The notes under the pieces were generated by a model, which made no database searches, was not told the DNA's origin, and saw only the letters and a list, made by a program, of their open reading frames with translations. DNA of 41,803 bases from Rhodococcus aetherivorans. Its GTDB lineage: Bacteria > Actinomycetota > Actinomycetes > Mycobacteriales > Mycobacteriaceae. The stretch is taken from contig NZ_JAALEG010000056.1 of assembly GCF_011058165.1 (NCBI RefSeq), positions 1-41,803 of the forward strand, written 5' to 3'. Position 1 is the first letter of the stretch, and every line of letters starts with the position of its first letter. The translations under genes and the position numbers were made by a program. Shown one piece after another: positions 1 through 9,425 of this stretch.

Positions 1-558
<558 letters not shown>

Positions 559-600
559 GGGAGACCGCCCGACGACGACGTTCGCGACGTGGTGGCGCGA

Positions 601-1233
601 TCAGCGCCGTCGGGCCCTGACCACCGTGTCGTGCACGGTGACGGCGCGTCCGTCCGGGTCGGTGACCGACCGCGCGACGGCGGCCTCGGTGACGACGTCC
701 CAGCCGTCGGGATCGAGCAGCGCCACGACGTCCACTCCCGTGAAGAACAGCTCGGGCCGCGGCGGGAGCGGCACGGTGGTCTGCAGGTCGGTGGGGTGAT
801 GCCCGACGATCAGGAGGGTGCCGCCGGGAGCGACCGCCTCCGCGAGCCCTCGAAAGAGGACGTCGCGTTCCGGTGGCGGCAGGTGCATGTACTGCGCGGA
901 GACCAGGTCGTACCGCCCCCGGCCGGGGTCCCACGCGGTGAGGTTCTCGTGCAGCCACGTTATGCGCCCGGCGATCTCGGCGCCGGCCCGATCCGCGTGC
1001 TCGGCAGCGCGTCGCAGGGCGACGCCGGACACGTCCACGCCGTCGACCCGCCAGCCGCGCCGCGCGAGCCAGATGGCGTCCGCGCCCTCGCCGCAGCCGA
1101 CGTCGAGGGCGAGGCCGGGCTCGAGTTCGGCCGCCTCCCCCACGAGGTGACGGTTCGGCTCACCGCTCCAGAGCGCGGGACGGGAACGGTAGCGCTCGTC
1201 CCAGAGTTCTTCGTCGAGTTGGTTTTCCGGCAC
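601..1233 (-). CDS. class I SAM-dependent methyltransferase
   Basis: A 210-residue Rossmann-fold methyltransferase. Motif I is LALDVGCGEGADAIWLARRG, followed by the acidic ribose-binding residue in VDGVDVS and a motif-IV-like DLVSAQYMHL. The N-terminal WDERYRSRPALWSGEPN segment resembles TehB/thiopurine-methyltransferase-like small-molecule enzymes. The ATG at 1233 lies 39 bases after the glutaredoxin stop, so the two genes are probably co-transcribed from the promoter that carries operator 3. That context makes a thiol, sulfide or other chalcogen acceptor plausible, but nothing in the sequence fixes the substrate. Confidence 0.85.
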   Translation of the reverse strand: MPENQLDEELWDERYRSRPALWSGEPNRHLVGEAAELEPGLALDVGCGEGADAIWLARRGWRVDGVDVSGVALRRAAEHADRAGAEIAGRITWLHENLTAWDPGRGRYDLVSAQYMHLPPPERDVLFRGLAEAVAPGGTLLIVGHHPTDLQTTVPLPPRPELFFTGVDVVALLDPDGWDVVTEAAVARSVTDPDGRAVTVHDTVVRARRR

Positions 1234-1272
1234 TGCGACTCCTTCGGTCGTCGGTACGGGTGGTCGGGCGCG

Positions 1273-1617
1273 TCAGCCGCGGAGCGGGAAGCCGATGCGG
1301 GACAACAGCTTACGGGGACGAGACACCGGCGCCGGGAGCAGTTCGCCGGCTCGCTCGGGGAGTTCCCGCTCGATCGCGGCCTCGATCTCGCGCACCCCGG
1401 GATTGACCAGGGCGACCCGTCCCACGAAGACGGTCGGCACGGTCTCGTCGCCGCCGGTGACCGCACGGACCCGCGCCGCGGCCGCGCGGTCCTGCCAGAT
1501 GTCGATCTCGCGGGTGTCGATGCCGCGTCGGCGCAGGGCCCGGCGCAGCCGCGAACAGAACGGGCACCCGGGTCGCCACAGCACTTCGATCCCGTCGACG
1601 AAGTCCGCCGATGTCAT
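1273..1617 (-). CDS. glutaredoxin-/mycoredoxin-like protein
   Basis: A 114-residue thioredoxin-fold protein. The redox motif is WRPGCPFCSRLRRALRRRGI near residues 15-34, and the cis-proline loop is in ETVPTVFVG. The CPFC pair suits dithiol reduction of mixed disulfides (mycothiol in this order) or of persulfides. A basic C-terminal tail (PVSRPRKLLSRIGFPLRG) extends past the usual glutaredoxin fold. The ATG at 1617 follows a GAGGAG-type ribosome site. An ATACCC-GAGG-GGGTAT operator sits 35 bases upstream, placing it in the same predicted regulon as the divergent hydrolase and CstR-like repressor. The methyltransferase follows in the same direction. Confidence 0.85.
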   Translation of the reverse strand: MTSADFVDGIEVLWRPGCPFCSRLRRALRRRGIDTREIDIWQDRAAAARVRAVTGGDETVPTVFVGRVALVNPGVREIEAAIERELPERAGELLPAPVSRPRKLLSRIGFPLRG

Positions 1618-1651
1618 CTCCTCGCTCCTCTCACAGCACGTCCCGACCAAT

Positions 1652-1667
1652 ATACCCGAGGGGGTAT
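1652..1667. promoter_or_regulatory. CsoR/CstR-type operator 3
   Basis: ATACCCGAGGGGGTAT has perfect 6-bp ATACCC/GGGTAT arms around a 4-nt centre, the same 4-nt spacing as operator 1. It lies 35 bp upstream of the glutaredoxin start and 158 bp upstream of the slipin start on the other strand. Confidence 0.7.
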
Positions 1668-1824
1668 GTTTCCTCCGGTGTTGCGCACGGTCTCGTACGG
1701 ACGCGGCTCGGAAGGTCTCGAACTCGCCGATCCGCCCCGGCGGTGACTTTCGACCCTTCCCGGCCGCGGTCCACGAGCGCACGGTGAAGGCAACCGCGAC
1801 CTGCTGCGGGATGGGAGGAACGTC

Positions 1825-2709
1825 GTGACCACCTGGATCATCCTCGCCGCGGTGCTCCTCGTCGTGGTGATGTTCGTGTTGTCGCAGTCGGTGCACGTCG
1901 TCACCCAGTACGAGAAGGGCGTGCTCTTCCGGTTCGGCCGGCTGCTCGGGGTGAAGGAACCCGGCCTGCATCTGATCATCCCGATCGTCGACCGCCTCAC
2001 GAAGGTGTCGTTGCGGATCGTCACGATGCCGATCCAGTCCCAGGGGATCATCACGCGCGACAACGTCAGCGTGGACATCTCCGCAGTCGCCTATTTCCGT
2101 GTCATCGACGCCGTGAAGTCGGTCGTCGCGATCGAGAACGTCGCCGCTGCGATCGACCAGATCGCCCAGACCACGTTGCGCAGGGTGGTCGGCCGCCACA
2201 CCCTCGACGAGGCGTTGTCGGAGACCGACGTCATCAACGTCCACATTCGAGAATTCCTCGACGTGTCCACCCTCGAATGGGGCGTGGAGGTGACCCTGGT
2301 GGAGTTGAAGGACATCCAGCTTCCCGACAGCATGAAACGCGCCATGGCCCGTCAGGCCGAGGCCGAGCGGGAGAAGCGCGCCAAGATCATCGCGGCGGAA
2401 GGCGAGTCGATGGCGGCCGCCGCGCTCGGAGACGCCTCCGACACGATGATGGCCCACCCCCTGGCCCTGCAACTGCGCAACCTGCAGACCCTGGTGGAGC
2501 TGGGGGTCGAGAAGAACACCACCGTGGTGTTCCCGGCCCCCATGATGAGTGCCATCGGCGAACTGAAGACCTTCCTCGAACACGAAGCCACCGCGGCAGC
2601 GGCAGCGGCCGCCCAGCGCACACCGGTGGCGCCCACCTCCGGCCTCGTCGGCAACGGCACGTCGGCATCCGTCGCGGTGGCCCCCACCGCGCCGGCGCGA
2701 GGAGGGTAG
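1825..2709 (+). CDS. slipin (SPFH/band 7 membrane scaffold protein)
   Basis: A 294-residue protein with one N-terminal membrane segment (about residues 4-24). A full SPFH/band 7 domain follows, with the typical QYEKGVLFRFGR and EPGLHLIIPIVD stretches, and then a charged helix (MARQAEAEREKRAKIIAAEGE) that drives oligomerisation. The C-terminus is an Ala/Pro-rich low-complexity tail. Slipins organise membrane microdomains and are often linked to stress responses. The GTG at 1825 is preceded by GGGAGGAA at a good distance. There is no partner NfeD gene next to it, although slipins commonly have one. The gene is alone between the sulfide-response genes and the amidotransferase. Confidence 0.9.
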   Translation: MTTWIILAAVLLVVVMFVLSQSVHVVTQYEKGVLFRFGRLLGVKEPGLHLIIPIVDRLTKVSLRIVTMPIQSQGIITRDNVSVDISAVAYFRVIDAVKSVVAIENVAAAIDQIAQTTLRRVVGRHTLDEALSETDVINVHIREFLDVSTLEWGVEVTLVELKDIQLPDSMKRAMARQAEAEREKRAKIIAAEGESMAAAALGDASDTMMAHPLALQLRNLQTLVELGVEKNTTVVFPAPMMSAIGELKTFLEHEATAAAAAAAQRTPVAPTSGLVGNGTSASVAVAPTAPARGG

Positions 2710-2895
2710 GGCCAGGACGGGACTCGACGGTGGAGCGGTGATCGTCCCCGGTGGCAGCCGCGGCATTGCGGTCGACGACGATGCCACCACGGGCGCGGTT
2801 CTCGATCTCCGGCGGACCGGCATGCAGTGACCGCAGGTGAGCCCACTGCCTTCTTTCCGGCCCGGGGGGCGACACCCGGGTGCTTCAATGGTCGG

Positions 2896-3729
2896 GTGTG
2901 CAGATGGATGGCCTACTCGGGCGAGCCGATCCTCGTGGAGGATCTGCTGTTCAAGCCCGAGCATTCACTCATCGACCAGAGCCTGCACTCCCATCTCGGA
3001 GCCACCACCACCAACGGTGACGGCTTCGGAATCGGCTGGTACGGAATAGGTTCCGAACCGGCGATGTTCAAGAGCATCGATCCGGCGTGGAACAACCACA
3101 ACCTGCGGGAGATCGCCGGGCAGATCCGCACCCCGCTGCTGTTCGCGCACGTGCGGTCCTCGACCGGCACGCAGGTGCAGCGCAGCAATTGCCACCCGTT
3201 CCGGCACGAGGAATGGCTGTGGATGCACAACGGCGAGATCCTCGGCTTCCGGGACATCAAGCGGGAACTGATGATGGCCGTGGATCCGTCGCTGTACCCG
3301 GACATCGCGGGTACCACGGACTCCGAGGTGCTGTTCTTCCTCGCTCTCACGTTCGGTCTCCGGGACGATCCGTTCACCGCGGTCGGCCGTGCGATCGGGA
3401 TGGTCGAGAAGGTCGCCCGCCACCGCGGGATCGACGATCCCGTGCAGATGACCGTGGCCACCACGGCCGGCGACACCATCTGGGTGTTCCGCTACTCCAG
3501 CGAGGGCCGGACCCGGTCGCTGTTCTACTCCACCGAGGTCGCCAAGCTCCGCGAGCTGCACCCCGAGGTGGAGATGTTCCATCGTCTGGGCATCGACGCC
3601 CGGTTCGTCGTGTCCGAACCGCTCCGCGATCTGCCGGGCGCATGGAACGAGATGCCCGAGTCCTCCGCCGCCGTGGTCGGCCCCGCGGGCAACGACATCC
3701 GGCCGTTCCGGCCGCTCGAGCCCGTCTGA
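2896..3729 (+). CDS. class II glutamine amidotransferase (copy 1)
   Basis: A 277-residue Ntn-type glutamine amidotransferase domain protein of the EgtC/YafJ kind. The catalytic cysteine is residue 2 (MCRWMAYSG), exposed once the initiator Met is removed. Further conserved blocks are NGDGFGIGWYG, LLFAHVRSSTG and NCHPFRHEEWLWMHNG. GTG at 2896 is chosen because only this start puts Cys at position 2 and matches the 277-residue paralogue at 9426-10259; an upstream GTG at 2827 would bury the nucleophile. No clear Shine-Dalgarno precedes it, so it may be leaderless. There is no synthetase domain and no ergothioneine genes nearby, so the acceptor of the released ammonia is unknown. Confidence 0.9.
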   Translation: MCRWMAYSGEPILVEDLLFKPEHSLIDQSLHSHLGATTTNGDGFGIGWYGIGSEPAMFKSIDPAWNNHNLREIAGQIRTPLLFAHVRSSTGTQVQRSNCHPFRHEEWLWMHNGEILGFRDIKRELMMAVDPSLYPDIAGTTDSEVLFFLALTFGLRDDPFTAVGRAIGMVEKVARHRGIDDPVQMTVATTAGDTIWVFRYSSEGRTRSLFYSTEVAKLRELHPEVEMFHRLGIDARFVVSEPLRDLPGAWNEMPESSAAVVGPAGNDIRPFRPLEPV

Positions 3730-3745
3730 CGCGAGAGGTCGATGC

Positions 3746-5404
3746 ATGAGTCTTGACAGTTCGCCGAAGGGTCCGGCGGTGGCCTCGGGTTCCGCACTGG
3801 TGCTCGCAGTACTGGCTGCGGGGCAGTTCCTGATGACGCTCGACAGCTCCGTGATGAACGTGTCGATGGCGACCGTGGCCGCGGACGTGGGCACCACCAT
3901 CACCGGCATCCAGACCGCCATCACCCTCTACACCCTGGTGATGGCCAGCTTGATGATCACCGGCGGCAAGATCGGCACCATCCTCGGGCGGCGCCGCGCG
4001 TTCGGGCTCGGCCTGATCATCTACGGCGCCGGGTCGTTCGTCACCGGGATCGCGCCGAATCTCACCGTCCTCCTCATCGGCTGGTCCCTGCTCGAGGGCA
4101 TCGGCGCCGCCCTGATCATGCCCGCGATCGTTTCCCTGGTCGCGGCGAACTTCCCCGCCGAACGCCGCCCCGCCGCCTACGGATTGGTGGCCGCGGCGGG
4201 TGCCGCGGCAGTCGCGGTGGGGCCGTTGCTCGGTGGGGCGGTGACCACGTTCGCGTCCTGGCGCTACGTCTTCTTCGGCGAGGTTGTCATCGTCGTCCTG
4301 ATCCTGCTCGCGCTGCGTCGCGTGGAAGACATTCCACCGCAGCGGATCCGGCTCGACCTCGTCGGCTCGCTCCTGTCGGTCGCCGGCCTGGGAATGTTCG
4401 TCTACGGCGTGCTGCGCTCGAGCGAATGGGGCTGGATCCAGACCAAACCCGGCGGACCGGCGATCCTGGGACTGTCCCCCGTCATCTGGTTGCTGCTGGG
4501 TGGACTCTTCGTGCTCTACCTGTTCCTGCGGCGGGAGACGTACCTGGCGAAGACGGGCGGCGAACCGCTGGTCGACCCCGCGCTGCTGAGGAACAGCCAG
4601 CTCACCGGCGGTCTGAGCATGTTCTTCGCCCAATTCCTCATTCAGGCCGGGGTGTTCTTCTCCGTCCCCCTGTTCCTGTCTGTGGTCCTCGAACTCAGTG
4701 CGCTCGAGACGGGTGTGCGGATCCTTCCGCTGTCGATCGCTCTGGTCCTGGCGGCCGTCGGCATCCCCAAGCTGCGACCCCAGGCGAATCCCCGGCGCAT
4801 CGTCCGGATCGGCCTCGGGATCATGGTCGTCGGCATCCTCATCCTCGTGGGTGGGATGGATCCCGGCGCAAATGCGGCGGTCGTGTCGATCCCGATGCTG
4901 CTGATGGGTCTCGGACTGGGTGCGCTGGCCTCCCAGCTCGGTGCGGTCACGGTGTCCGCGGTGCCGGACTCGCAGAGCGCCGAGGTCGGCGGTCTGCAGA
5001 ACACGGCGACCAATCTCGGCGCGTCACTGGGGACCGCCCTGATCGGCTCCATCCTGATCGCCACCCTGACCACCTCCGTCATCGCCGGCATCGAGAACAA
5101 CCCGGCCGTGCCGGAATCGGTGCAACAGCAGGCCACCACGGACATGGCTGCCGGGGTGCCGTTCCTGTCCGACACCCAGTTGGAGGGTGCCCTGGACGAG
5201 GCCGGGGTGGACGAGGCCACCGCGGATGCGATCCTCGAGGTCAACTCGGACGCGCGGCTCGAGGCCCTGCAGGTGGCCTTCGCCGTCACGGCACTGATCA
5301 CCGTCGCCGCACTGTTCGGCACCGGATCCCTACCGCGCCGGCCGGTGGGCGCACGGCCCGGCGAGGGTCAGCGCAGGCCCGACGAGACCGACGACGAGCG
5401 CTGA
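3746..5404 (+). CDS. MFS transporter, DHA2 (EmrB/QacA, 14-segment) family
   Basis: A 552-residue hydrophobic protein with the DHA2 signatures. LDSSVMNVSMATVAADVG is in the first membrane helix, the loop 2-3 motif A is GGKIGTILGRRRAF, and a Gly-rich motif-C region is at VAAAGAAAVAVGPLLGG. Its length and hydrophobic pattern suit 14 membrane segments. The family is proton-driven drug or metabolite exporters; substrate unknown. It starts 17 bases after the amidotransferase stop, so the two are probably co-transcribed. Its last 37 bases overlap the convergent lipid-kinase gene tail to tail. A periplasmic-type loop near residues 450-500 is rich in Asp and Glu. Confidence 0.9.
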   Translation: MSLDSSPKGPAVASGSALVLAVLAAGQFLMTLDSSVMNVSMATVAADVGTTITGIQTAITLYTLVMASLMITGGKIGTILGRRRAFGLGLIIYGAGSFVTGIAPNLTVLLIGWSLLEGIGAALIMPAIVSLVAANFPAERRPAAYGLVAAAGAAAVAVGPLLGGAVTTFASWRYVFFGEVVIVVLILLALRRVEDIPPQRIRLDLVGSLLSVAGLGMFVYGVLRSSEWGWIQTKPGGPAILGLSPVIWLLLGGLFVLYLFLRRETYLAKTGGEPLVDPALLRNSQLTGGLSMFFAQFLIQAGVFFSVPLFLSVVLELSALETGVRILPLSIALVLAAVGIPKLRPQANPRRIVRIGLGIMVVGILILVGGMDPGANAAVVSIPMLLMGLGLGALASQLGAVTVSAVPDSQSAEVGGLQNTATNLGASLGTALIGSILIATLTTSVIAGIENNPAVPESVQQQATTDMAAGVPFLSDTQLEGALDEAGVDEATADAILEVNSDARLEALQVAFAVTALITVAALFGTGSLPRRPVGARPGEGQRRPDETDDER

Positions 5405-6726
5405 GGCCGGAAGGCCAGGTCCCGGAGCCGCGCCCAGTCCCAGGTCGGCGCCGAGACCAAGGTTCCCGGACGGCGCCGGGGCACCCGCACCCGCAGCGCC
5501 TGCGGCTCGACGGTGCAGCGCACCGGCGTGGGCAGCATCAGCGCTTCCCCGTCCACCCCGACCGGAATCTCCGGTGCCTCCGCGTCGACGATCACCTCGG
5601 TGGCCACGCGCTGAACCAGCCCCCGGCTGTGCGTGCGGCGCAGCAGGTCGACCGCCTGCCCCGCGCCGGCTACCGAGATCGTCACCACCCCGAGCACCCC
5701 GCGATCCAGCCGGGGCCGTCGTCCCAGCCCCGCGAGGTCGTCGGTCGCGTACGGGTCGTTGCTCACCAGGACGGCCTGCGCGCCTTCCACCGTCGTGTCG
5801 CCGTCGATGCGGGCCCTCAGCCGGGTGGCGCTGTCGCGAGCGAGCAGGTCGGGCATCATCCGCAGGGCCGTCCCGGCCTTGTCGTCCCGGTATTCCGGGC
5901 TCTGCACCACGTCGGCGTAGACGCCGAACGAGGCGTTGTTGACGAACACCCGTCCCCCGATCCTGCCGAGATCGATGCGCAGTTCCACCCCGTCCCGCAG
6001 AGCGTCCAGGCCTGCGGCCGGGTCCTCCCGGTCCAGTCCCAGATCCAGCGCGAAGTGGTTCCGTGTGCCGGCGCTGATCACCAGGAACGGCAGACCGTGC
6101 TCGGCCGCGATCGCCGCCACCAGGGCCTGTGTCCCGTCGCCCCCGGCGACACCGAGCAGGTCGGCGCCCCGCTCCACCGCCTGCCGGGCCAGGGCCTCGA
6201 CGTCGACGGGCCCCGGTCCCGCGAGCAGGGCTACCTCGGCACCGAGTTCCTCGGCCTTGCGTTGCAGATCGAACTTCACGACCTTGCCACCCCCCGAACG
6301 GGGGTTCATCACCAGGAACGGGCGGTGGACCGGCGCGGCGGGGTACTCGGGCATCCCCTGCTCTGTGTCACGGCGCAGGGCCGCCCGCGCGCACGCCAAG
6401 GCGAGCAGCACCAGCGCGACCGACACCAACGCGACCCAGAGCACGCGCTCCCGCACGAACAGCACGGGCAGCGCGAGGGGGGCGACCACTGCGAGACCCA
6501 GTGACAGCGCGCGCAGCAGCCCCCGGCTCGCGAGGAACCAGTAGAGAGCCGCGACCGTCACCGCTGCCACCGTCACGCTCACCGCCAGGAGTGCGAGGGC
6601 GCCGCGCAGGCCCGCGACGATCACCGGAACGGCGGCAGCGCCGAGGACGGCGGCGAACGCCGCACGCGCCCACCATCGGCGGGAGACCGGCACCTCGTCG
6701 CCGGGAACGGCGTCCACCGGGCTCAC
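5368..6726 (-). CDS. diacylglycerol kinase-family protein with N-terminal membrane helices
   Basis: A 452-residue protein. About four hydrophobic helices occupy residues 15-125, then a DAGK catalytic domain begins with FLVMNPRSGGGK and carries the nucleotide-binding GGDGTQALVAAIA and a GTRNHFALDLGL segment. This family phosphorylates diacylglycerol, sphingoid bases or related lipids. The GTG at 6726 overlaps the upstream stop by four bases (GTGA), which implies translational coupling; a longer reading frame starting at 6843 would run well inside the upstream gene. Fusion of the soluble kinase domain to membrane helices is less common than the free enzyme. The 3' end overlaps the convergent MFS gene. 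Confidence 0.85.
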   Translation of the reverse strand: MSPVDAVPGDEVPVSRRWWARAAFAAVLGAAAVPVIVAGLRGALALLAVSVTVAAVTVAALYWFLASRGLLRALSLGLAVVAPLALPVLFVRERVLWVALVSVALVLLALACARAALRRDTEQGMPEYPAAPVHRPFLVMNPRSGGGKVVKFDLQRKAEELGAEVALLAGPGPVDVEALARQAVERGADLLGVAGGDGTQALVAAIAAEHGLPFLVISAGTRNHFALDLGLDREDPAAGLDALRDGVELRIDLGRIGGRVFVNNASFGVYADVVQSPEYRDDKAGTALRMMPDLLARDSATRLRARIDGDTTVEGAQAVLVSNDPYATDDLAGLGRRPRLDRGVLGVVTISVAGAGQAVDLLRRTHSRGLVQRVATEVIVDAEAPEIPVGVDGEALMLPTPVRCTVEPQALRVRVPRRRPGTLVSAPTWDWARLRDLAFRPQRSSSVSSGLR

Positions 6727-8150
6727 GTCCCGGTCTTCGAGTCCGCGTCGGGCACGATCTCCGTCGGTTGCTCCCAGGTTCGTGCCGGCCGGATCAGCAC
6801 CTCGAGCGCGAGCAACGCCAGCAGGGCACCGAGAACGATCCACACGACCACGAGACCGGTCGGGTACCGCCAGAACATCAGCATCACGGCGGCGATGCCG
6901 ATGATCGCCAGCCGCAACGCCGTCCGGGCCCGGTAGGCCCCGGCTTCCACCTGGTTCGGTGGGCGCGGCTTACGGGACCGCTGCACCGCGTCCATGCCTC
7001 GCCCGAATCCGCGACGGACGGCGGTCGCGGAGGCTGATCCCCCGGTCAGGTACGCCCCGACCGCGATCACCAGGCCGAGGATCGCCACCGCCCGCAGCGC
7101 GGTCCGCAGCGGCACCAGCATCGTGTCGGCGATCGCCGAGGCGGCGTCCGGGGACAGCACGTCCGGGGGAATGTCGCCGAGATAGAGGGATCGGGCGACG
7201 ATCAGCGCGATCGCGAGGATCAGCATCCCCACGAGCAGTGCCGTCCCGACGAACGCCAGGGCACGACGGCGACGCCCGGGCGGAGCCACGGCCACCGCGG
7301 CCACCGCGGCGGCGATCGTCAGCCACGGCAGCACATCCGACGCCGTGTCCAGAGCGCTGACCGCCCGTTGCGCCCTGATCAGCTCCGGCGACTGGAACAG
7401 CACGAACTGCTTGTCGATGTCCGGGATCTTCTCGGCGAAGGAGAATCCCCGGTCCAGCAGGCGGGCCTTGACGTTGTCGATGATCGTGCCGAGGGAGATG
7501 CTGACCGTGCCGCTCTCGTCCACCGTTACCGAGGACGGGCCGCCCTCACCGGTGACGACTGCCACCAGCCCGGTGTGCGCTGCACGGTTGGCCTGGATCC
7601 ACAGATCCTCGAACTGGTCGGTCTGCACCAGCGACAGCACCGTCTCGTACACGAAGTTGCGTGCCTGCCCGGCGATCACCGGCGCGAGCCCCTCCACCGC
7701 CCGGTCCACGCGCGGCGCGTCCGCGGTCGCCGGAACGGCATCGGTCAGGGCGGTCAGCGCGTCGGACGTGAGGCCTTCGACATCGACCCGCGCGAAGATC
7801 TCGTCGGTGACCGTGCCCGCGATCTCGGTCTGCACCGCGGGATCGGAACCGAGCGGGGCCACCGTGGTGACGTACCGGTCCGTGTCGAGGATCTCGCTGC
7901 GCACGAACCGCGCCGTCACCGACGCGATCGCCAGCAGTGCGACCAGCACCGTCAGAATCGCCACCGCAGTCCAGCGCAGCGCGTGCCGCGGCGGACGCGA
8001 TACGGGCGGGGGTGGCGGCGGGGCCTCGGGCGCGGCCTCTGTCCGCGCCCGCAGTGCGGCCACCTCGGCCCGCAACCGCTCCAGCTCGGCCCGCTCGGCG
8101 GTGTCGAGCGGAGCGGTGCCCGTGCCGCTGCGCGAAATGTCGCTGTCCAT
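6723..8150 (-). CDS. hypothetical integral membrane protein with N-terminal coiled coil
   Basis: A 475-residue protein that I do not recognise as a named family. It starts with a short coiled-coil heptad stretch (AERAELERLRAEVAALRAR), a proline-rich linker, then a membrane helix near residues 58-80. A large loop of about 215 residues with many Thr, Asp and Val follows, probably outside the membrane. Then come a pair of helices, a further helix around residue 360, and a helix pair near the C-terminus. ATG 8150 is preceded by a weak GAGAAG. The GTGA overlap with the lipid-kinase gene suggests the two work as a unit at the membrane, possibly in envelope lipid turnover; that is inference only. 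Confidence 0.75.
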   Translation of the reverse strand: MDSDISRSGTGTAPLDTAERAELERLRAEVAALRARTEAAPEAPPPPPPVSRPPRHALRWTAVAILTVLVALLAIASVTARFVRSEILDTDRYVTTVAPLGSDPAVQTEIAGTVTDEIFARVDVEGLTSDALTALTDAVPATADAPRVDRAVEGLAPVIAGQARNFVYETVLSLVQTDQFEDLWIQANRAAHTGLVAVVTGEGGPSSVTVDESGTVSISLGTIIDNVKARLLDRGFSFAEKIPDIDKQFVLFQSPELIRAQRAVSALDTASDVLPWLTIAAAVAAVAVAPPGRRRRALAFVGTALLVGMLILAIALIVARSLYLGDIPPDVLSPDAASAIADTMLVPLRTALRAVAILGLVIAVGAYLTGGSASATAVRRGFGRGMDAVQRSRKPRPPNQVEAGAYRARTALRLAIIGIAAVMLMFWRYPTGLVVVWIVLGALLALLALEVLIRPARTWEQPTEIVPDADSKTGT

Positions 8151-8277
8151 CGTCTTCTCTTTCCACTCGGTGACAGAGGCACGGCAGCACGGACGAAGCG
8201 TGCCCTCCGGCGGCACGAGTCCGAGATGCAGTTCGATGTGACTGTGTGAAATGTCTTGCTGTATGCCTCCTTTTCCC

Positions 8278-8502
8278 TCATCCGCCGGGTGAACGGACCG
8301 GGGACGCAGTTCGGGTCTGCGCCCAGGACTCGGGCTTCAGGTCGTCGACCTGCACGCCGGGACCATAGAACTCGTGAACCAGGCCGAGGACACGGGCGAG
8401 CACCTCCGCGTCCGTGAGATCGTCGCGGAGCACCATATGCAGCTGAGCCGGACTGTCGCCGGATTCCGTCGACACCACCAACCGGCAGACCCAGTCGCTC
8501 AT
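8278..8502 (-). CDS. small hypothetical protein
   Basis: A 74-residue protein starting MSDWVCRLVV, with GGGGAGG placed correctly before the ATG at 8502. It has an alternating beta/alpha pattern (VCRLVVST, AQLHMVLRD, DAEVLARVLGLVHEFY) that could form a small ferredoxin-like fold. The C-terminus is disordered (TASPVRSPGG). There is no signal peptide, and I do not recognise the family. It may be co-transcribed with the downstream membrane-protein/lipid-kinase pair, 127 bases away. Confidence 0.6.
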   Translation of the reverse strand: MSDWVCRLVVSTESGDSPAQLHMVLRDDLTDAEVLARVLGLVHEFYGPGVQVDDLKPESWAQTRTASPVRSPGG

Positions 8503-8626
8503 CTCGGCCTCCCCGCGTATCTTCTTGTGCTGCGACCGGATCGAGGAATCCTCTCCGCGCTGCCGAGCATCGCCGTGTGCGCTGCTGACCGGCCTGCAGA
8601 CCCCCGGCCCGCAGACCCGGGGGCGG

Positions 8627-9244
8627 TCAACCCAACGTCCATCCCGGGCTCCGTCCGGTTTCGTTCCATTCGCGATCCAATGCCGACAGCCTCCGCCGCA
8701 CGCCGACACGATGAACTCCGTAGAGGAGCAGCAGGGCGATGCCGGAGCCCACCCCCCACACCGTGAGTGCGGCACTGACACCGGCCACGACGCCGTCCGA
8801 GCCGGTCCTGGGCGCGGCGACGGGATCACCGGTCGAATCGATCCAGATGTCGATCGTCTCGCCCGGCTTCGCGCCGAAGGGCGTCTCCACCTTCCCCGTG
8901 CGCGTTTCGTCGGTCCCGGTCGTCCACCGCGCGGTCGCTCGGTCCGGGTCCCCCGGACCCCGGGTCGCAGTGTCCGTCATCGAACCGGTGCCCGTCGGTC
9001 CCGGCTCCTCGAGGAGGATCGCCGTCACCTGGTGGCGTTCCAGGCGTTCCTCCAGCGCAAGCTGGCCGACCCGCGCGTAGGTCGCCGTCCCGTACGCGGC
9101 GGCGAGGGGCACCATGACGAGCACGAACATCGCGACGACCAGAACGAGTGCGGATTCGACTCGCTCGGATCGTCGCATCAGCGGGTTGCCGCTCCACGGA
9201 GCGCGGCGCCATAACCGGAGGGCCAGGGGCTGCTCTGCGTTCAT
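8627..9244 (-). CDS. Rv1733c-like two-pass membrane protein
   Basis: A 205-residue protein with membrane helices near residues 31-53 and 153-175. Between them is an extracytoplasmic domain with GETIDIWIDSTGDPV. The N-terminal LWRRAPWSGNPLMRRSERVES block, just before the first helix, is the recognisable signature of the mycobacterial Rv1733c family. In M. tuberculosis that protein belongs to the dormancy (DosR) regulon; its biochemical role is not known. The ATG at 9244 follows CAGGAG. A degenerate DosR-like sequence (GACCTTGTGCCC on the minus strand, about 9304-9315) lies upstream but is too weak to assign. Confidence 0.8.
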   Translation of the reverse strand: MNAEQPLALRLWRRAPWSGNPLMRRSERVESALVLVVAMFVLVMVPLAAAYGTATYARVGQLALEERLERHQVTAILLEEPGPTGTGSMTDTATRGPGDPDRATARWTTGTDETRTGKVETPFGAKPGETIDIWIDSTGDPVAAPRTGSDGVVAGVSAALTVWGVGSGIALLLLYGVHRVGVRRRLSALDREWNETGRSPGWTLG

Positions 9245-9425
9245 CTCGAAACTCCTGCAGTTACTTGACTACAGTGTTCCGCCGGCGAGGGCCTGTGGCG
9301 TAGGGCACAAGGTCATCGCTCGATTCGGTTGATCAGGGACGGGGACCTGTTGGAGTCCCCTGTCTCCCGGCACGGTCTGCACCCGGTCCCGCCTACCCCG
9401 ACGCAGAGGCTCTGCTCCGCCGGGC

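Noticed and set aside
2827-2895. Upstream GTG start for amidotransferase copy 1
   Set aside because: It would place the catalytic Cys at residue 25 instead of 2; the paralogue of equal length confirms the start at 2896.
4426-6504. A 692-codon plus-strand open frame
   Set aside because: Off-frame reading through the MFS gene and then antisense to the lipid-kinase gene; no recognisable domain.
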